Shown here in pieces: positions 19,876-30,892 of a stretch of 64,000 nt of DNA. Both the position numbers and the translations under genes were made by a program. Each line of letters begins with the position of its first letter. The stretch's first letter is position 1. The notes beneath the pieces were generated by a model. That model worked only from the letters and a program-made list of their open reading frames with translations, was not told the origin of the DNA and did no database searches. The DNA is from Silurus meridionalis. Its lineage: Eukaryota > Chordata > Actinopteri > Siluriformes > Siluridae. The DNA lies in the NCBI RefSeq assembly GCF_014805685.1, contig NC_060901.1, positions 17,339,905 to 17,403,904 on the forward strand, given 5' to 3'.

Positions 19876-20119
19876 AGAGAGGCACAGAAAATAAATCTTC
19901 CCGCCAAACCAGCTTTTGTGTGGAAAATCCTTATTTACCATCAAAAATTAACACAACGCAGAGGAACAGCTGCTACAGCAGCACATAAAATCAACTAATA
20001 TTAGTTATTTGTTTGGTCAGGCACAGTTTTACATTGTTACTGAGGTTAGAATGGTTTGACAGTGGATTTTCCATAGTAAGATTAAGTACACATTAAGTTC
20101 ACCCACAGAAATCAATGAT

Positions 20120-20410
20120 GAAATTAATAAATGGGACCCAATTCTCACCCACTGTGGTCCCATAAGGGGCCCACATGTAGCCCACATTGGCCCCATTTTT
20201 AACACCTATTTGGGACCCAAATGGGCCCATATAAAGAACAGCTACACGGGCCCCACTTAGAGCCCACCATGGACCCATCAGTCGCCCTTCTGGGCTAACA
20301 CACATGGGGCCTATGTGGAGCCGATGGACAAATTTCTCTGGGCCCCATTTGGGTTGCCCATGCAGGGCCCAAGGACAGCCCATCAAAAACCCACATGGGG
20401 CCCACATGAC
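20120..20410. repeat. Right subterminal GGGCCC-rich array
   Basis: Holds many variants of GGGGCCCACATG, TGGGCCCATATA and TGGGGCCTATGTGG, in the inverse sense to the left array at 15410. The open frames over it (20099-20407 and 20315-20524) are products of the repeat. Confidence 0.55.
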
Positions 20411-20425
20411 AATGTTGGCTGGGAT

Positions 20426-20522
20426 GTTGATGCTTTGGCTATAGATGATGTATGCAGGCAGTGCAGATGTAGCTGCAGTGAAAGAAAACTTGTTGAATTG
20501 TATTCATTGGGTTTCTTGCTTT
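20426..20522 (+). pseudogene. ZMYM/DUF4371-like hAT fragment, copy B, right part
   Basis: Continues copy B from 15393 with VDALAIDDVCRQCRCSCSE and a following LVELYSLGF. It parallels 8093-8195 of copy A. A short SINE-like scrap (GGGCCCTTGTGCAAGGCCC) follows at 20548. Confidence 0.55.
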
Positions 20523-20589
20523 AGTAATGGTAAGCTGCCACTGCTGGGCCCTTGTGCAAGGCCCTTTACCCTCAATCCCTCCCTAAAAT

Positions 20590-21360
20590 GGAATTAATCT
20601 TAATATTCAATGTTTCATTGTTTTATTCTCAGTGACCAAATGTTTGAATTATGTATTGCAAATGTCAAAACACTGGAAATCCAAGAATCCTACAGTGGCC
20701 TTATCTGATTGGGATATTTACAGGTTTATAATGGTGCAGCATTCTTGAATTTATATCCTGCAAACTATTGTGTGGGCTTCAACATTTGCATGGAATCCTG
20801 AATGTCAAGGACTTCTGCGAAATAATGCACATTCTCATTGGTTCTGAGAACATGTTTAGCACTTTTTTATGATTATCTTCATGCACTTAAATGACACAAG
20901 CAAACATTAATCATCAGCCCTAGAGATATACTCGAGATGTCACAAACCATTTGAACTGAAAATGTCTTGCAGTGATGATTTATACTCATACATACATTCA
21001 TACATACTTTTTCATACACTATTGCCATGTAGTTACAAAAAAAAGTTTTTTTGTATAGTTGAGATTTTTATAATAATTATATCAGGCTTTTTTATTTAAT
21101 GCAACACTCCTGCTTGGTGGTGGATGAATGTTCATGTTAATTTAAATGTTTCCATAACTGTAGTGGATTTATATTTGGATGCTTGCACTTAAATGTTTCA
21201 ATTTTTTTTTGCTTAAGGTTGAGACAAAGTTTATTTTGTCAGGTAATCAGTGATTGATTTGGAGCATTGGTGTTTTGAAAGTTTTTGCTCTAGAGTTATA
21301 AATCTGATGGATTTTGTTCACCAAATAATATAAAAACGTATGCATCAAGCTACAATTACA
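20590..21360. other. No gene recognised
   Basis: AT-rich, no supported frame or repeat boundary. Confidence 0.45.
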
Positions 21361-21364
21361 GTAT

Positions 21365-22110
21365 AGATACATAGAGAGATACATAGAAAGATACTTTATT
21401 CGACCCAATAGGAAATGTACAGCTTCCAGCAGTATCGACAAACATAGGCAATAAGGCATGAAATAATACTTCAATATACAAAAGATTTATAGGTGCGTTC
21501 AAGAAAGAAGAAAAAAATAATAATAATAATATTAATACTGAGTGTTTGTTGAGTCTGTGCAGGTGTCTGTGGAAAGTCCTGTCGACTTAGTGTCAATGTG
21601 CATAGTATACAGTGTGAAGTGCAGAACGGCTGAGGATGTTCAGAACAATGAGGAAAGTCAACAAGGCAGCAACCCACCTCCCCACTCCCCCCTTGGAGGA
21701 GTAGAATTAAAGACCCGCACGGCACGGGGAAGGAACAACTTTTTCAGTATGTCACTGGAGCAAGGCAGTGACAGCAGCCTTTCAGGAGCGCTCAGCGCCC
21801 GTCTCTCTGCCACTGATGTTAGGCTGTCCAGCTCTGAGCCCACAACCGAGCCAGACTTCCTCACCAATTAGTCAAGGCATGAGGTGGACACCTCTTGATC
21901 TTCTTGATGCTGCATCCCCAGCACACCGCCACATAGAAGAGAGCACTCGCCACAACATTCTGATAGAACATCTGCAGCAGCTTTTTGCCAAATGTAAGAG
22001 CATCTCAAAATCTCTCAAGGGGCCAAACACACCCTCAGACAGAGGGTTAAAGGACACCAGCCTTTTGAGGAAGTACAGCCGGCTTTGTCCTTTCCTGCAC
22101 AAAAGTAAAG
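21365..22110 (-). pseudogene. LINE reverse-transcriptase C-terminal remnant and 3' end
   Basis: The minus strand reads KGQSRLYFLKRLVSFNPL (22010-22095) and, after rearrangement, LVRKSGSVVGSELDSLTSVA with ERRALS (21790-21865), then LFLPRAVRVFNSTPP near 21700-21745. This is the C-terminal region after the RT core in fish LINEs: the usual QRLYFLRRLRSF helix, LVRKAGSVxGxxLDSL block and FxPRAIRLFN end. The tail near 21390-21420 reads TTTATTCGACCCAATAGGAA, as in many LINE 3' ends. Stops and at least one deletion (about 60 residues between the first two blocks) break it. Confidence 0.7.
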
Positions 22111-22160
22111 AGACAATGGCGCTTATTGCAGCGCCGACTACTACTTCCTTCAGTCAGCTA

Positions 22161-22658
22161 CCGTATTTTTCGTACTATAAGCCGCTGTTTCCCGTTTTGA
22201 ACCCCGCGGCTTAAACAACGAAGTGGCTAATTTATGGATTTCTCCTGGGTTTTTCCCGGTTTCACAAATTCAAGCCAAAAAACTGAGCCCCATAACATTA
22301 TACCAATGAAATTTCCGAATGGAAACGAAAAAAACGCACCTCACCTGTGTTCTGAGCTGCACGGCTTCGGGAGAAAAACTTCACCGGTGGCGCAGGACGC
22401 TGACAAAAGATAAACTCTCCAGAGAAATACAGTAGTTGTAAAAGAAAGGAGGAAGACAGTGAACAATGACTTTCTTGGTAGGCTACTGTTTAGATACAAG
22501 CCGTTGTAGTGCATTGAGTCTGGGTGAAGGGAGAGCTCACTAACTCCAGTTGCAACAGAAATCATATAAGCACAGACAGGTTTCCAAAACGCATGCTTTT
22601 TTATTTTTGGCAACAGCGTTACGGGTTAGTCAAAGAAATGAGCATCAGAAAATAATAA

Positions 22659-22736
<78 letters not shown>

Positions 22737-22979
22737 ACCGGAAGAATGCAGTGACGTGCTATTCCCAAAATGCCGCTCTGCTCTTAAAGGAGCCACAACA
22801 TATTTCACCCGTTACACCGTGTAACAGACACTGTCTTTCAGTTAAGCCTGTGTAAAGTTCATTAGTTTCAGTGTAGACACGGCGGCTTATAGACAGGTGC
22901 GGCTTATTTATGTTAAAAAATAAAAATATTTGTAAAATTCCCTTATACAAGGGTGCGCTTTATAGTCCGGAAATTACGG
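22161..22979. mobile_element. pogo/Tc1-like miniature element with TA duplication
   Basis: Ends are CCGTATTTTTCGTACTATAA and GCGCTTTATAGTCCGGAAAT then TACGG, inverted repeats of about 25 bases, flanked by TA on both sides. Just inside, GCCGCTG and GTGCGGCTTATT repeat the theme. No coding sequence. A second copy starts at 23851. It carries a long (CA)n array at 22663-22731. Confidence 0.7.
22663..22731 (+). repeat. (CA)n microsatellite
   Basis: About 34 uninterrupted CA units. The open frames across it on both strands are artefacts. Confidence 0.95.
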
Positions 22980-23007
22980 TATGTTTATTAGAATCTGCTA
23001 TTTCCTA

Positions 23008-23475
23008 ACCAAAAGTCTTCTTCTTTCGGCTGCTTTCATTAGAGGTCATCATAGTGGATCATCCGTTTTTTTCCTCACCACATCTATAAACCTCCTCCTT
23101 GGCCTGGCAGCTCCATCCGCAGAATTATTTTACCGATATTCCCCATGTCCCTTTTCTGCACATAATCAGACCATCCCACCTGCACGGTACCTCTAATAAA
23201 CTCGCTTCTAATCCTGTCCTTCTTCATTACGCCCTCGTCATCTTCAACTCCAGCTCGCCCTCCTGTCTTTTCTTAGTCAATGCCACTGTCTCGAAAACGT
23301 ATAACATAGCAGGTCTTACCACTGTCTGAAAAACTTTCCCCTTCACTCTTTTCACTGCAAATCACTCCTGAAACTCTTTTCCATCCACTTCACTCTGCCT
23401 CCACTCTTTTCTTCACTTCTCTAACACATTCTTCATCACTTTGCACAGTTGACCCCAGAAATATTTAATAATTTA
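23008..23475 (-). pseudogene. RTE-like LINE 3' end, copy 1
   Basis: Starts (plus strand) TCTTCTTCTTTCGGCTGCTT, then TCATAGTGGATCATCCG, CCTCCTTGGCCTGGCAGC and the complement of coding sequence for the C-terminus of a LINE RT. It matches copies at 25122 and 30893 but is the most decayed of the three. Confidence 0.6.
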
Positions 23476-23762
23476 AATCACCTTCACTACCTCTTCTCTT
23501 TGCAAACGCATTTCCTATTTTAAATTTCCTATTAGAAAGTAACAAGTTTTAATATATATATCTATGTTACTCACTTTTTCAAGCTGAACAACAGACTGTT
23601 TTGGTTTAACTTTGTATTGTGGTTAACAGTGGCTTTGTGACACCTACAATATATGGACAAAAGTATTTGGATGTCTGACTTTTCCAGCCATATGTGGTTC
23701 TTTCCCAAACTGTTACGACAGAGTTGGAGTCCATGTGCAGAAAGTCAGCTCCATGAAGTTAT

Positions 23763-23848
23763 GGTTTAAATCAATTCATTTCAATTCAATTCATTTTTAT
23801 TTGCAAAGCACTTTCAACATATAAAACAGATAATGCGGCAATAAGAAT
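23763..23848 (-). repeat. L2-type LINE tail fragment
   Basis: TTCAATTCAATTCATTTTTA with GCAAAGCACTTTCAACAT and ACAGATAATGCGGC is the tail and first part of the 3' UTR seen at 10207 and 50047. Confidence 0.6.
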
Positions 23849-23850
23849 GT

Positions 23851-24490
23851 ACCGTATTTTCCGGACTATAAGCCGCTACCCCGAACCCCGCAGCTTAAAC
23901 AATGAAGCGGCTAATTTATGGAATTTTCCTGGGTTTTTTTTTCCGCTTTTACAAGCTTCAAGCCAGAAAACTGAGCCCCATAACATTAGACCACGAGTGT
24001 CCAATCTTTTCCACTAAGGGCCGGTGTGGGTGCAGGTGTTCATTCCAACCATGCAAGAGCAACACCAAATTCTACCGGTCTGAACCTAACATTTTCAACA
24101 ACTATCAGGTGTTCCCTTGATTGGTTGAAATAAAAACCTGCACCCACACCGGCCCTTTGTGGAAAAGATTGGACACCACTGCATTAGACCAATGAAATTG
24201 CCGAACGGGTCCAGATGAACCAATGAAATTCTTTATATCAAATCAGACGCGCTCCCACTGAACCGGGCCGCACCACATCATAAATATGAATAAGGTTCCT
24301 CTGACGTTTCACCTGCAGCTCACTCGGAATGTCAACAGGAAATGCGAATCATTCGTCACGCTGAAAACAACCGGGCATGAAAAAATAGCGGGCATCCACC
24401 GATGGTGATTTTAAAACGCACGATGATGCCAAAAGAAAAAAAAGAGAAATTGTTGTGAAAGAAGGGAGGAAGAAAGTGAACAATGACTTG
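23851..24490. mobile_element. pogo-like miniature element, copy 2, right end lost
   Basis: Starts ACCGTATTTTCCGGACTATA and parallels copy 1 (22161) through AACCCCGCAGCTTAAACAAT, CTGAGCCCCATAACATTA and, at the far side, GAAAGTGAACAATGACTT. It lacks the right end. A 190-bp hAT element interrupts it at 23992. Confidence 0.65.
23992..24181. mobile_element. 190-bp palindromic hAT miniature element, perfect 8-bp duplication
   Basis: Arms of about 55 bases: TGTCCAATCTTTTCCACTAA at the left and its complement at the right, where the end reads TTGGACACCACTG. CATTAGAC flanks both sides (23984-23991, 24182-24189). The related sequence in the other pogo-like copy shows CATTATACC once at the same place, so the empty site is known. 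Confidence 0.8.
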
Positions 24491-24667
24491 AGTTTATTAT
24501 AAGAACAAATCAGGAACTCGATGTGGAATGGGATGTTTTTAAAATAACCTATGTCCATCTAATGTAACTTCAGGTAAAATGTAAAAAAAAGCTGTTATAC
24601 ACTCCATTGTTACACCTTTAATGATGTTTTAGATCATCAAATCCAAAATGTTATTTGAGAATGCAAA

Positions 24668-25746
24668 GGTGTAAATAGTACCTAAAATCATACTCGAGTA
24701 AAAGTATTGATACCTCACTGCAAAACTTAGTTAAAATTCCTCAATTCCTATATGACTTGAGTATAAGTATTTGAGTATCTGATTTGAAAAGTGCTTGAGT
24801 ATTTGATTCATACTGAACATAGGCTCAAAGAGGCACTAGTTCTCAACACCATGACACCTGTTAGTGAAAAGCCAAAAACAGTTAGGTTGTGAGGTTTTAT
24901 TTCCTAAAATGTAAATCAATTTGGACACTTAAACACTGTTTTTACAACATTAAAATCAACACAACAGCTTCTTTAACATGTCAGAATAAAACAAAGCTCA
25001 AACTAATAGTACAAAAAGACAAAGTAGTAAAGCAATCTTTCAGAAAGGGTAGAAGAGCCTAGAAGGTAGAAAAGCCATTAGTATTCAATGGACAAATAAA
25101 ATGGACAAAAAAATATTTTAGAAAAAGTCTCCTTCTTTCGGCTTCTCCCATTAGGGGTTGCCACAGTGAATCATCCGTCTCCATACCACCCTGTCCCCTA
25201 CATTTGCCTTTTTCAAACAAACTACCTGCATGTCTTCCCTCACCACATCCATAAACATCCTCCTTGGTCTTCCTCTTTTCCTCCTTCCTGGTGGCTCCGT
25301 CCAAACCATCTCAATTTCGCCTCCCTCACCTTGTCTCCAAAACATCCTACATGCGCTGTCCTTCTACTAAACGTGTTTCTAAACCTGTCTATCGTCATCA
25401 CTCCCAATGAAAACCTCAACATCTTCAGCTCTGCTACCTCCAGCTCCACCTCCTGTCTTTTACTCAATGCTACTGTCTCTAAACCAGACAACATCGCAGG
25501 TTTTACCACAGTCCTATAAAGGGGAGTGTTGAGCGTTAATGACACCTCAACAGAGGAGCAAAATGTAATTGGTAACAATCAGTGTCAATTAAAATGTAGG
25601 TAAAATATAAGTAAAATGTACATAGATTAAATCATAAATGTAGTTTAGTAGAGAGTACAAGTTGTTTATACCTTTTGATTGTAGAAAGTAGACAAAAAAA
25701 TTACTTAAGTACAGTAATGAAGTGTTACTTGTGTTACTTTACAAGT
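24668..25746. mobile_element. hAT-like element, copy 1 (GTGTAAA...TACTT ends)
   Basis: The left end reads AGGTGTAAATAGTACC and the right end GTGTTACTTTACAAG; both are rich in TACTTGAG/AAGTACAG words. The left half matches the complement of 34290-34583 and the right half the complement of 31696-31907. It has no coding sequence of its own and is split by a LINE fragment at 25122. Confidence 0.55.
25122..25536 (-). pseudogene. RTE-like LINE RT C-terminus, copy 2
   Basis: The minus strand reads VVKPAMLSGLETVALSKRQE, VAELKMLRFSLGVMTIDR, a GDKVREAKLRWFGR block and, in a shifted frame, PGRRKRGRPRRMFMDVVRED with WRRMIHCGNP at the end. This is the conserved C-terminal part of a very common fish LINE. 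One frame shift separates the two halves. The copy begins after the RT core, so it is 5'-truncated, as LINEs often are. Confidence 0.85.
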
Positions 25747-26227
25747 GTGCAAAAGCATACAAAGGAGAAAGCACAAGCAGGAGGAAAGGCAATATTTGTT
25801 TGAATAACAGTGTTAACAAGCATTCTGTCGAATCTTTCAGCATCCTTCACTGCTTCTGATGTGCCTGTGCCTCATAGACCTTAAAATTTTTTCCCTTTAA
25901 CTCCTTTCAATAACGGTTTTCTCAGACACAGAGTAGATTTTTACATTATGAGGATGGAATACATGGAGCATATATCTCTATTCCATTCTATTTTCCTTTA
26001 GTAGAAGCTACAAAACTAAGAGTTAATGAATAAAGAGTGAAAAGCTTCAAAAGCTTTATTCCCTGTAGTCCCGTTGTGTGCACATGCCATTTTAATGGGC
26101 TCTGGTTGCCTTAGCAACAGGACTGACCTGGTGTTGGTAGAAATAGTGGTGCTCCAGTGCTTGGACTACAAGCCAGCTACAGGTCAGTGATGGAACATGA
26201 AATGTCAGATAAAATGTGTATGAATGT

Positions 26228-26274
<47 letters not shown>

Positions 26275-26621
26275 TTAGTATTATTATTTCTATGTTACAA
26301 ATGGCAGGCTTCATTTATTCAACATGCAGCTTATATGAGCTCAGTGAAAAATCTGAGCATACCATTTAAGGCAAACATTTTTTTTATGCTTTTCAACATA
26401 TGTCTCTTTGTATTTGTATCTGTCTTAAAAAATTCATGTAACAATAATTCCACTTAATAATCCTAATTTCCCTCTCTCTGTTGCCTCTCTGCTCTCCTTC
26501 TCTCTCTCTCTCTCAAGACTATTCGATCCCATTGTTTGCAGATAAAAACATTAGTGATTATAGATGTTTATGGTAAGAGCATTGTCATTACACATATTAA
26601 ACTAACTAATAATTTAAAAAA

Positions 26622-26679
<58 letters not shown>

Positions 26680-27560
26680 TTATAATAATATTTAGTGTAT
26701 GAAAAAACATCATTAAGTAAAAGCCAGATACAGTATATTCAGATGGAACTGTGCTTCACCCAACATCACGGTTAAAAACTCCATTAAAACTTTATCTGAC
26801 CAAAGTAAAGAACGGGTGGCAGAATACACACTTCTTGCCGATGACTCCTTGTGAGTTTTCAGGGTGCCATGTTTTTATTCAACTCTGCTATACTTAATTC
26901 TGCCTGTAAATCCCATAGGCTTTAATCACAGGTTGAGAGTAGAAAGTGCAGTTAATCTGCAGTTAATACATATTATTAGACTATTAGACCTGTGACAAGG
27001 CAGAGAATGGGCGTAAGAAGATTGATATGTGTAACTGTATCTATAAAAATTCCAAACATTGTTTATTAATGTATGTTCCTAATGTTCTAGCTATAAAGCA
27101 GTCAGAATGAGAAGGAAAATGCGGAAACCGAAAGAGACTGAGGAATGGTGCCAGGAAGTTTAACAGGTGTAAGTAGCTCATCCCTCTCATGATTCTTCTC
27201 GAGTATAAAATGCCTTGCAATGTTTTTCTCCATTGGTGTGATTTATGGTTTGATCATAGCAAAACTTCCTGAGTAAGAATCAGGATTAGCTGATGTCTGA
27301 GAACAACAGCGTAAAGTCATCAAGTGAATTTCAGACTGATGTTCTTACAGTCAGCTACATTGACAATGCTTAGCCACCATTTTCTCTATTTTCCACCTTC
27401 ACTCAAAGTTGGTTGTTTTAACAGCCCTGCTGAAAACAGTGCCTCTGGGTTTGACAGAATGGCTTTATAATGGAACAGAATATACCTTGGTGGCTAGCGT
27501 TAGACGTTGACAGACCATCCGAGTGGAAGTTTTTTGTGGGAAACATTGCATTTTTATTTT
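25747..27560. other. No gene recognised; microsatellites and a Tc1 scrap
   Basis: Contains (TTTA)n at 26226-26276, (TA)n at about 26624-26680 and near 26745-26865 a stretch (AACTTTATCTGACCAAAGTA and neighbours) that resembles the complement of a Tc1 transposase segment. I see no other recognisable content. Confidence 0.5.
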
Positions 27561-27567
27561 TTACTAA

Positions 27568-28320
27568 CAGTGCCTGTCAAAAATTTGGAAACACCTAGTC
27601 TTTTATGTTCTTTTGAGCGACGCGTGCATGAATGTTTATATGCAACAAACTCAGCCATTTAATGGTAGCATGCTTTACTTTGACCAAACAAATCTTTAAT
27701 TGTACATATGATTTTCATTGAAAAATCTCCTATCGAGGATTGATTAATAGTAGCTTTACACACTCTTGGTATCTGGACAGTTGGTTTCTCCAAACTTTCA
27801 GCTGCAATACTTTGCTATGACTCTAAAACTTATCAAAGTTGTTCTTCACTAGTTGGAGATTTCTTTCGGATCCAGTTTACTCCAGAGCAGTTCAGTAAGA
27901 TTTAGATGACTGGGCAAAATATTTCTTGGTAGATAACAATCCAGATAACTGTTAGTTCTCTAAATAATAATTCAAAGCTTAGATGTACTTTGGCTTATTG
28001 TCTTGTGGCATGGTGAAGTCGGTTCCAATTAGCCCCAGTCCAGACGGAATCGCATGGTCTTCAAATATTGAATGGTAGCCATGTTGGTTTAGTATTCCTT
28101 TCACTCAGAATAAGTCTCCAACCTTCCCTGCTCCAAAACAACCCGAAACTATTAATCTTTCACCTGAATCTTTGACCATGGGTGTGAGGCAGTCTGCTCA
28201 CATCATCTCTCCTGTTCTCTGTGTTACATAAGTTCTTTCAGAGACAAAAATCTCAGGACTCATCTGTCCACAGAACTTTTTAACTATGCTTTAAATTTGT
28301 TGAACTATATTTTAACTTTT
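27568..28320 (-). pseudogene. Tc1-like transposon, decayed, minus strand
   Basis: The left (plus-strand) end reads AGTGCCTGTCAAAAATTTGG then AAACACCTAG, a Tc1-family inverted repeat. Inside, the complement encodes the DDE region: TCCAGTTTACTCCAGAGCAG and a GACTGGGCAAAATATTTC stretch (the region of the last catalytic residue), and ATGTTGGTTTAGTATTCC with TTTCACTC, matching the KGxLNQNGYHS region also seen at 12470 and 48660. Stops are frequent. It is the same family as 12470-12905 and 48576-48960. Confidence 0.75.
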
Positions 28321-28853
28321 TAACTAAACAGAACCGGTAACTATGGTAATGCTAAAGCAGCACACCAGTACCAGTAACCTACTAAATATTGCCATCAAAA
28401 TGAATGAAAAGACATAAAACACCATCTTTATTCAAAGAAAGCTTTATTTAATTCTATGTAACAAATAACGTGTTTTGTTAAGGCTTTCATTCACGACTGT
28501 GCGTGTTTTATTTTACGATTCATTTCATGGAATCTATGTCATTTAGAGATTTTTTCAGCCAACAGTAGTAAAAAGGAAACCTTGGACGCCGAAGAACAGA
28601 TTTGAACAGGTTATGGAAAAAAAGGCTTAACTTAGAAAAACACACACACACACAAAAAAAAAAAAATATATGTTTAATACAATGTTATAAAATTGTATAT
28701 ATGAATACATTTTTTGACCATTTATTTAATAGAATTAAGGAAATCTGAGGTTTTTATATAAAATAAGTTATTGGTAGAGAGTAAATTTTATGAATTACAC
28801 AGCTTAAATCACAGTCACCCAAATATGAGCATGTATTCTATTTGCAAATATGC

Positions 28854-28898
<45 letters not shown>

Positions 28899-29415
28899 GG
28901 GTTGTTGGCATATGTGGCATATATGTACCAGTATTTGACATATATTTATATCTGAAATCCAAACATGAACATATGTGCAATATACTGTATGTACTTTGCA
29001 TTTATTGCTATATATTGGATTTCTGTATGGGGTTTAAGCTGATTTTTTTTTTTCTATTATGTAAAATCCACATTACTGTCCCTTTTGATTCAATACAAAA
29101 ATTTCAGTGCACCATTATAACTACAGGGGCTAAATAAAAAAATTATACACTAATGTTATTTGCATTGACCAATATTTTAGATCAGAATTTCAGATAGCAT
29201 TTAAAGATATTTACATCTAGGTGAGATAACCAACTAGAACAATAACCTTTTAGTGGTAGATCACCCAAAAATAGTGAAATAAAAATATTTATATTCAAAT
29301 AAATAATACTGAAAATTTGGTTGTATATTTGTTGCATATAATTACTGTATCAAGCTTTTGACCCACAGACACCACTAAGCTATTGCATCCCTCTAATTTG
29401 ATGCTTTTTTTTTAG
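28321..29415. other. No gene recognised; (TG)n microsatellite
   Basis: AT-rich, with (TG)n at 28857-28895. Open frames over the (TG)n run are artefacts. Confidence 0.5.
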
Positions 29416-29424
29416 GGTTGTATC

Positions 29425-30567
29425 TAGGGATGCACCGAAATGAAAATTCTTGGCCGAAACCGAAAACCGAAAAAGAGGAAAGCAAGGCCCGAAAACCAAA
29501 ACACCGAAAGAATTTATGCCAATTATTATTACCATTGCATTTATGGTTATGAATGTGTACTAACCTTACTAAAATCAAGGCATTTCAATTGCATAAATTA
29601 TTATTAAAGTTTCAAAGAATAAATCAATTACAAATTATGAAAATATTTATTTATAGCACATTGCAACAATGCACAGGATAAAATAAATCAAAATTTAGTC
29701 TTAAATGTTTCACTTAAATACACTCATGTGTACATTAAATAATAATGTACAGTATAATAATGTGCTGAAAGGTTCTAAAATTAAATATGTTCTTTCATAA
29801 AAACAAAGTGCATTCAGAACAAGTGCAACTGCTTAAAGATACAATACAACAATATCACTGGGAAACTTCCTGCCTTTTCAAAAACGTCCACCACAGACGG
29901 TGTCACGGTTGCCAAGTGACGGAAGCAAAAACTCCAGGGTAGTGAAAAAGGGTTTTTACTGAAGTAAGAGCGCAACAGAAAAGACAACAACAGAAATGCT
30001 GAACACTAAGTCAAAGGGTCTTCTACGTGAAGTAGTAGAACTGATGGTGAGTGAGAGCAGGAGAAGGGTTTATGTAGGGCTGTAGATAACGAGCCGCAGG
30101 TGCCGATACTTAGTATGATGGGGACAGACTACGTGTGTGTGTGTGTGGAGCTGGGGAATGGCGTGGCAGGCTGTCCCCTGACCGACGGAGTGCGCATGCT
30201 CGGAGGGGTTTTGCTTTTCTGTGCGTTTGCGTTCCTCTCATATTCAACATAGCGATCGGGATGTTTGGATTTCAAATTAAACCCGACGTGGAGAAAGTTT
30301 TTGCAGACGCACCCCATCTTGAAATTTCGGCATTACATGTTTTGCAAATCGCTATCCGTGGATCTTTCTAAGATATACTGAAATACGTCCACACATGTTG
30401 TTTTAGACATGCACGTGCAGGCAGCGGTTTCTGTTTGCGTCATCACAACAAACTGTTTCGGCCGTGTTTTTTCGGTGATCAAAGTCTTTCGGCCGAAAAC
30501 CGAAAATGCACCATTGGGCCATTTTCGGCCGAAGATTTTCGGTGGCCAAATATTCGGTGCATCTCTA
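29425..30567. mobile_element. Non-autonomous hAT element, perfect 8-bp target duplication
   Basis: Left end TAGGGATGCACCGAAATGAA, right end ATTCGGTGCATCTCTA; GTTGTATC occurs on both sides (29417-29424 and 30568-30575). Subterminal ACCGAAAA and TTTTCGGCC words are repeated at both ends, typical of hAT. There is no transposase. A solo LTR lies inside at 29901. GC content rises between 30170 and 30320. Confidence 0.85.
29901..30183 (-). mobile_element. Solo LTR in reverse orientation inside the hAT element
   Basis: Plus-strand start TGTCACGGTTGCC and end CTGTCCCCTGACC, flanked by GACGG (29896-29900 and 30184-30188). Read in reverse it begins near GGTCAGGGGACAG and ends GGCAACCGTGACA, a Gypsy-like LTR whose first base has mutated. 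A CATAAAC TATA-like box is present in reverse near 30070. No internal region remains. Confidence 0.65.
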
Positions 30568-30689
30568 GTTGTATCATAGCTTCTTCCAATTGTTGTTTCC
30601 CAATTGTTTCTCCTTTCACTCTCCTCTACATGAGGTGATTGATTTTGATCTTCCAGTTTTCATAAACATTTTTTTAAAGTGTTTTATTA

Positions 30690-30740
30690 TCTTGCCATTG
30701 AGTCTTGGGTCATTGTCTTGTTGCATGATAATGGAAGTTC
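30690..30740 (-). repeat. Tc1-like scrap
   Basis: GGGTCATTGTCTTGTTGCAT is the complement of the QQDNDP-coding part found in the other Tc1 copies here. Too short for more. Confidence 0.3.
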
Positions 30741-30892
30741 ACTAATCACCAATAAAAATCAGTGAGTCTGTTCCGGAAGTAGACAAGCGAGCCCAGCCAT
30801 GACAGTATCTCAACTGGATTTAACTGATGTAGGTATTGAATCATGAGCAGGTATTTTCTTTTTCACACATTGGCCTTTGTATAATTTTGGCA

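Larger units (their letters stand above)
18969..19977 (+). mobile_element. 1.0-kb LTR-like block with 4-bp flanking repeat
   Basis: It starts TGTAGCAG and ends CTGCTACA, a perfect 8-base inverted pair of TG...CA form, flanked by GCAG on both sides (18965-18968 and 19978-19981). It contains a CpG-rich, promoter-like stretch (CTCACGTCATACGTAG near 19110), a polypyrimidine start CTCTTTCCC at 19164 and an AATAAA near 19889. The layout fits a solo LTR of a retrovirus-like element in plus orientation. No internal coding sequence is present. Alternatives are a DNA element or a chance inverted pair. Confidence 0.4.
15398..20423. mobile_element. 5.0-kb terminal-inverted-repeat element flanked by AT (possibly ISL2EU-like)
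   Basis: Left end CCCAGCCAAGATGTCCATGT and, inverted, right end CCCAGCCAACATTGTCATGT; the match extends about 34 bases with a few differences. AT is found at 15396-15397 and 20424-20425, and the related copy at 8085-8100 has a single uninterrupted GGTTAATATTGATGC, so the insertion duplicated AT. Both ends carry many repeats of a TGGGCCC(C)ACATGGG-like word (15410-15560, 20120-20410). Known superfamilies that duplicate AT include ISL2EU, but I could not see its transposase or YqaJ nuclease, so that name is only a suggestion. Inside are CpG-rich first-exon-like stretches, two coding exons, a fold-back and an LTR-like block. Confidence 0.75.

Noticed and set aside
18969..19977. Host gene with leader exons at 19164 and 19574
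   Set aside because: Not fully excluded, but the spliced reading gives only a 14-residue frame, and the block sits between TG...CA ends inside a transposon; I kept the exons as an unidentified transcript instead.
21768..22214. 148-codon plus-strand frame
   Set aside because: It lies opposite the LINE RT remnant and runs into the pogo-like element; no domain is visible.
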